Positions 63,189 to 64,000 of a DNA stretch of 64,000 nt are shown piece by piece. This DNA comes from Xestospongia muta (Eukaryota > Porifera > Demospongiae > Haplosclerida > Petrosiidae), in assembly GCA_963693285.1 (NCBI GenBank), contig OY848920.1:2183135-2247134 (forward strand). The letters run 5' to 3'. The notes beneath the pieces were generated by a model. It searched no databases and was not told where the DNA came from. It was given only the letters and a program-made list of their open reading frames with translations. Position 1 is the stretch's first letter, and every line of letters starts with the position of its first letter. The translations under genes and the position numbers were made by a program.

Positions 63189-64000
63189 CTTAATATGATT
63201 ATACTTCTTGTTTGAAAATAGTTGGATGTTTTTAATATCCATAGAAACTGATATTTTAAGCTAAAATAATCTCTTTATTATAAGTTCATACAAAATTTTA
63301 TTACTTGCTATTGTAAGAAATAAACAATTTGAAATTCACTCAATTCTATATATTGACAAATTCATAATGTCACTATGATAGTTACATATACATTACTATA
63401 CTCGTTGTACTTGATGTATTGTAATTAATAAGGAGATTACTACTTCTAGGACTAACTATTATTATCAATTCATTTATGTATTTAAATTAATAATGAGATT
63501 ACTACTTCTGAGACTAACTATCATTATCAATTCTTTTCACACAATTATGACTTTGCTACAACTTTAAGTCTGATTTTCAAAATCACAATTTTATAAAATA
63601 CTGTTATATTTTAAACATGTATCTATAAATGTATATGGTCATTTTGCTAAGAATGGATGTGATCTAAAAAAGTTACATGCAGAGGAGAGGCTATATCACA
63701 AGATTTCACCTTATGCTATATATCCTTTTTACTTAGAGTATAAGTCTGGTTGTTTACATTTCTCAAAATTCTTAAAAAATTCTTTAGAGAATATGCATTA
63801 AATATATTAGAATGATATATCATCAAATGATTTCCTGTTTCCTGTTTACTGTTTACTCGGTAGATTTTATAAATGAATGTAATTTTAGGATCGTTGTGAA
63901 ATATTTGAAAATCAAAGTAGTAAACATAAGAAATCTAGTTATAATTTATTTGGTAGAGCCAATCCTTCTTCAAGAGGATGTAACTCCACCTTAATACTTA
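63189..64000. other. Right end of the window
   Basis: Begins with the array-type 3' flank. A 60-bp unit is present twice at about 63427-63541 (GAGATTACTACTTCT starting at 63433 and again at 63493). From there to the end nothing is recognised; an open frame at 63812-63994 has no supporting context. Confidence 0.55.

Noticed and set aside
63812..63994. Plus-strand open frame at the right edge
   Set aside because: Sixty codons in AT-rich DNA, with no homology to the array and no splice context.
1..64000. tRNA or rRNA genes, transposase or reverse-transcriptase genes, viral genes
   Set aside because: No recognisable structure or protein motif for any of these was found on reading both strands. 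A tRNA scan or a translated search could still find diverged cases.

Overview
The window is nuclear DNA of an animal. It is very AT-rich, its genes are split into many short exons with GT..AG introns, and it encodes an adhesion GPCR, a mitochondrial ribosomal protein, a eukaryotic MATE transporter and ankyrin/Roc/Death proteins. Small introns, tight gene spacing and expansion of ankyrin/Death and CD225-type families would suit a demosponge such as Amphimedon queenslandica. That assignment is inference from gene content and was not tested by a search. All gene models were spliced by hand from splice sites and reading phase.

Layout. (1) 0.7-30.8 kb, minus strand: two tandem ankyrin-Roc-COR-Death genes (30 exons, 1677 codons; 22 exons, 1433 codons), with a broken third copy at 18.5-19.35 kb. 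Most ankyrin repeats are one 99-nt phase-0 exon each. The longer gene carries an internal multi-exon duplication whose junction is a chimeric exon. Each promoter has a TATA box beside an inverted-repeat motif. (2) 31.8-35.9 kb, minus: an adhesion GPCR (HRM, GAIN, GPS, 7TM, acidic tail) whose 5' end is unresolved. (3) 37.7-38.5 kb, minus: mitochondrial ribosomal protein bL19m. (4) 39.4-43.7 kb, minus: a MATE (SLC47-like) transporter with 16 exons, one of them 14 nt. (5) 44.8-63.2 kb, plus: a tandem array of eight small multi-exon genes plus two relics. They encode Q/P-rich proteins ending in two hydrophobic segments joined by a GD..A loop, the arrangement of the CD225/dispanin (IFITM-like) family.

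The CD225-like array (named A-H here) is the most interesting part. Each gene starts with a 7-nt coding exon, followed by a short exon ending in ELQ, Q/P-rich exons, and a CD225 domain split by one phase-0 intron. In several copies splicing creates PPDY followed by xxV, a combined PPxY and YxxPhi motif like the one known in vertebrate IFITM3. A CACGTG box (CATGTG in B and D) lies about 95-127 bp before every ATG, nearly constant (124-127 bp) in six copies. The array is in flux: A+B was duplicated as a unit to give C+D, E and F are a recent pair, and B, D, E and G carry distinct lesions. F and H read cleanly; A and C do so only with alternative splice sites.

The combination of Death-domain signalling genes with an IFITM-like array suggests a stress or innate-defence neighbourhood. 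That is a hypothesis from family membership, not something the sequence shows.
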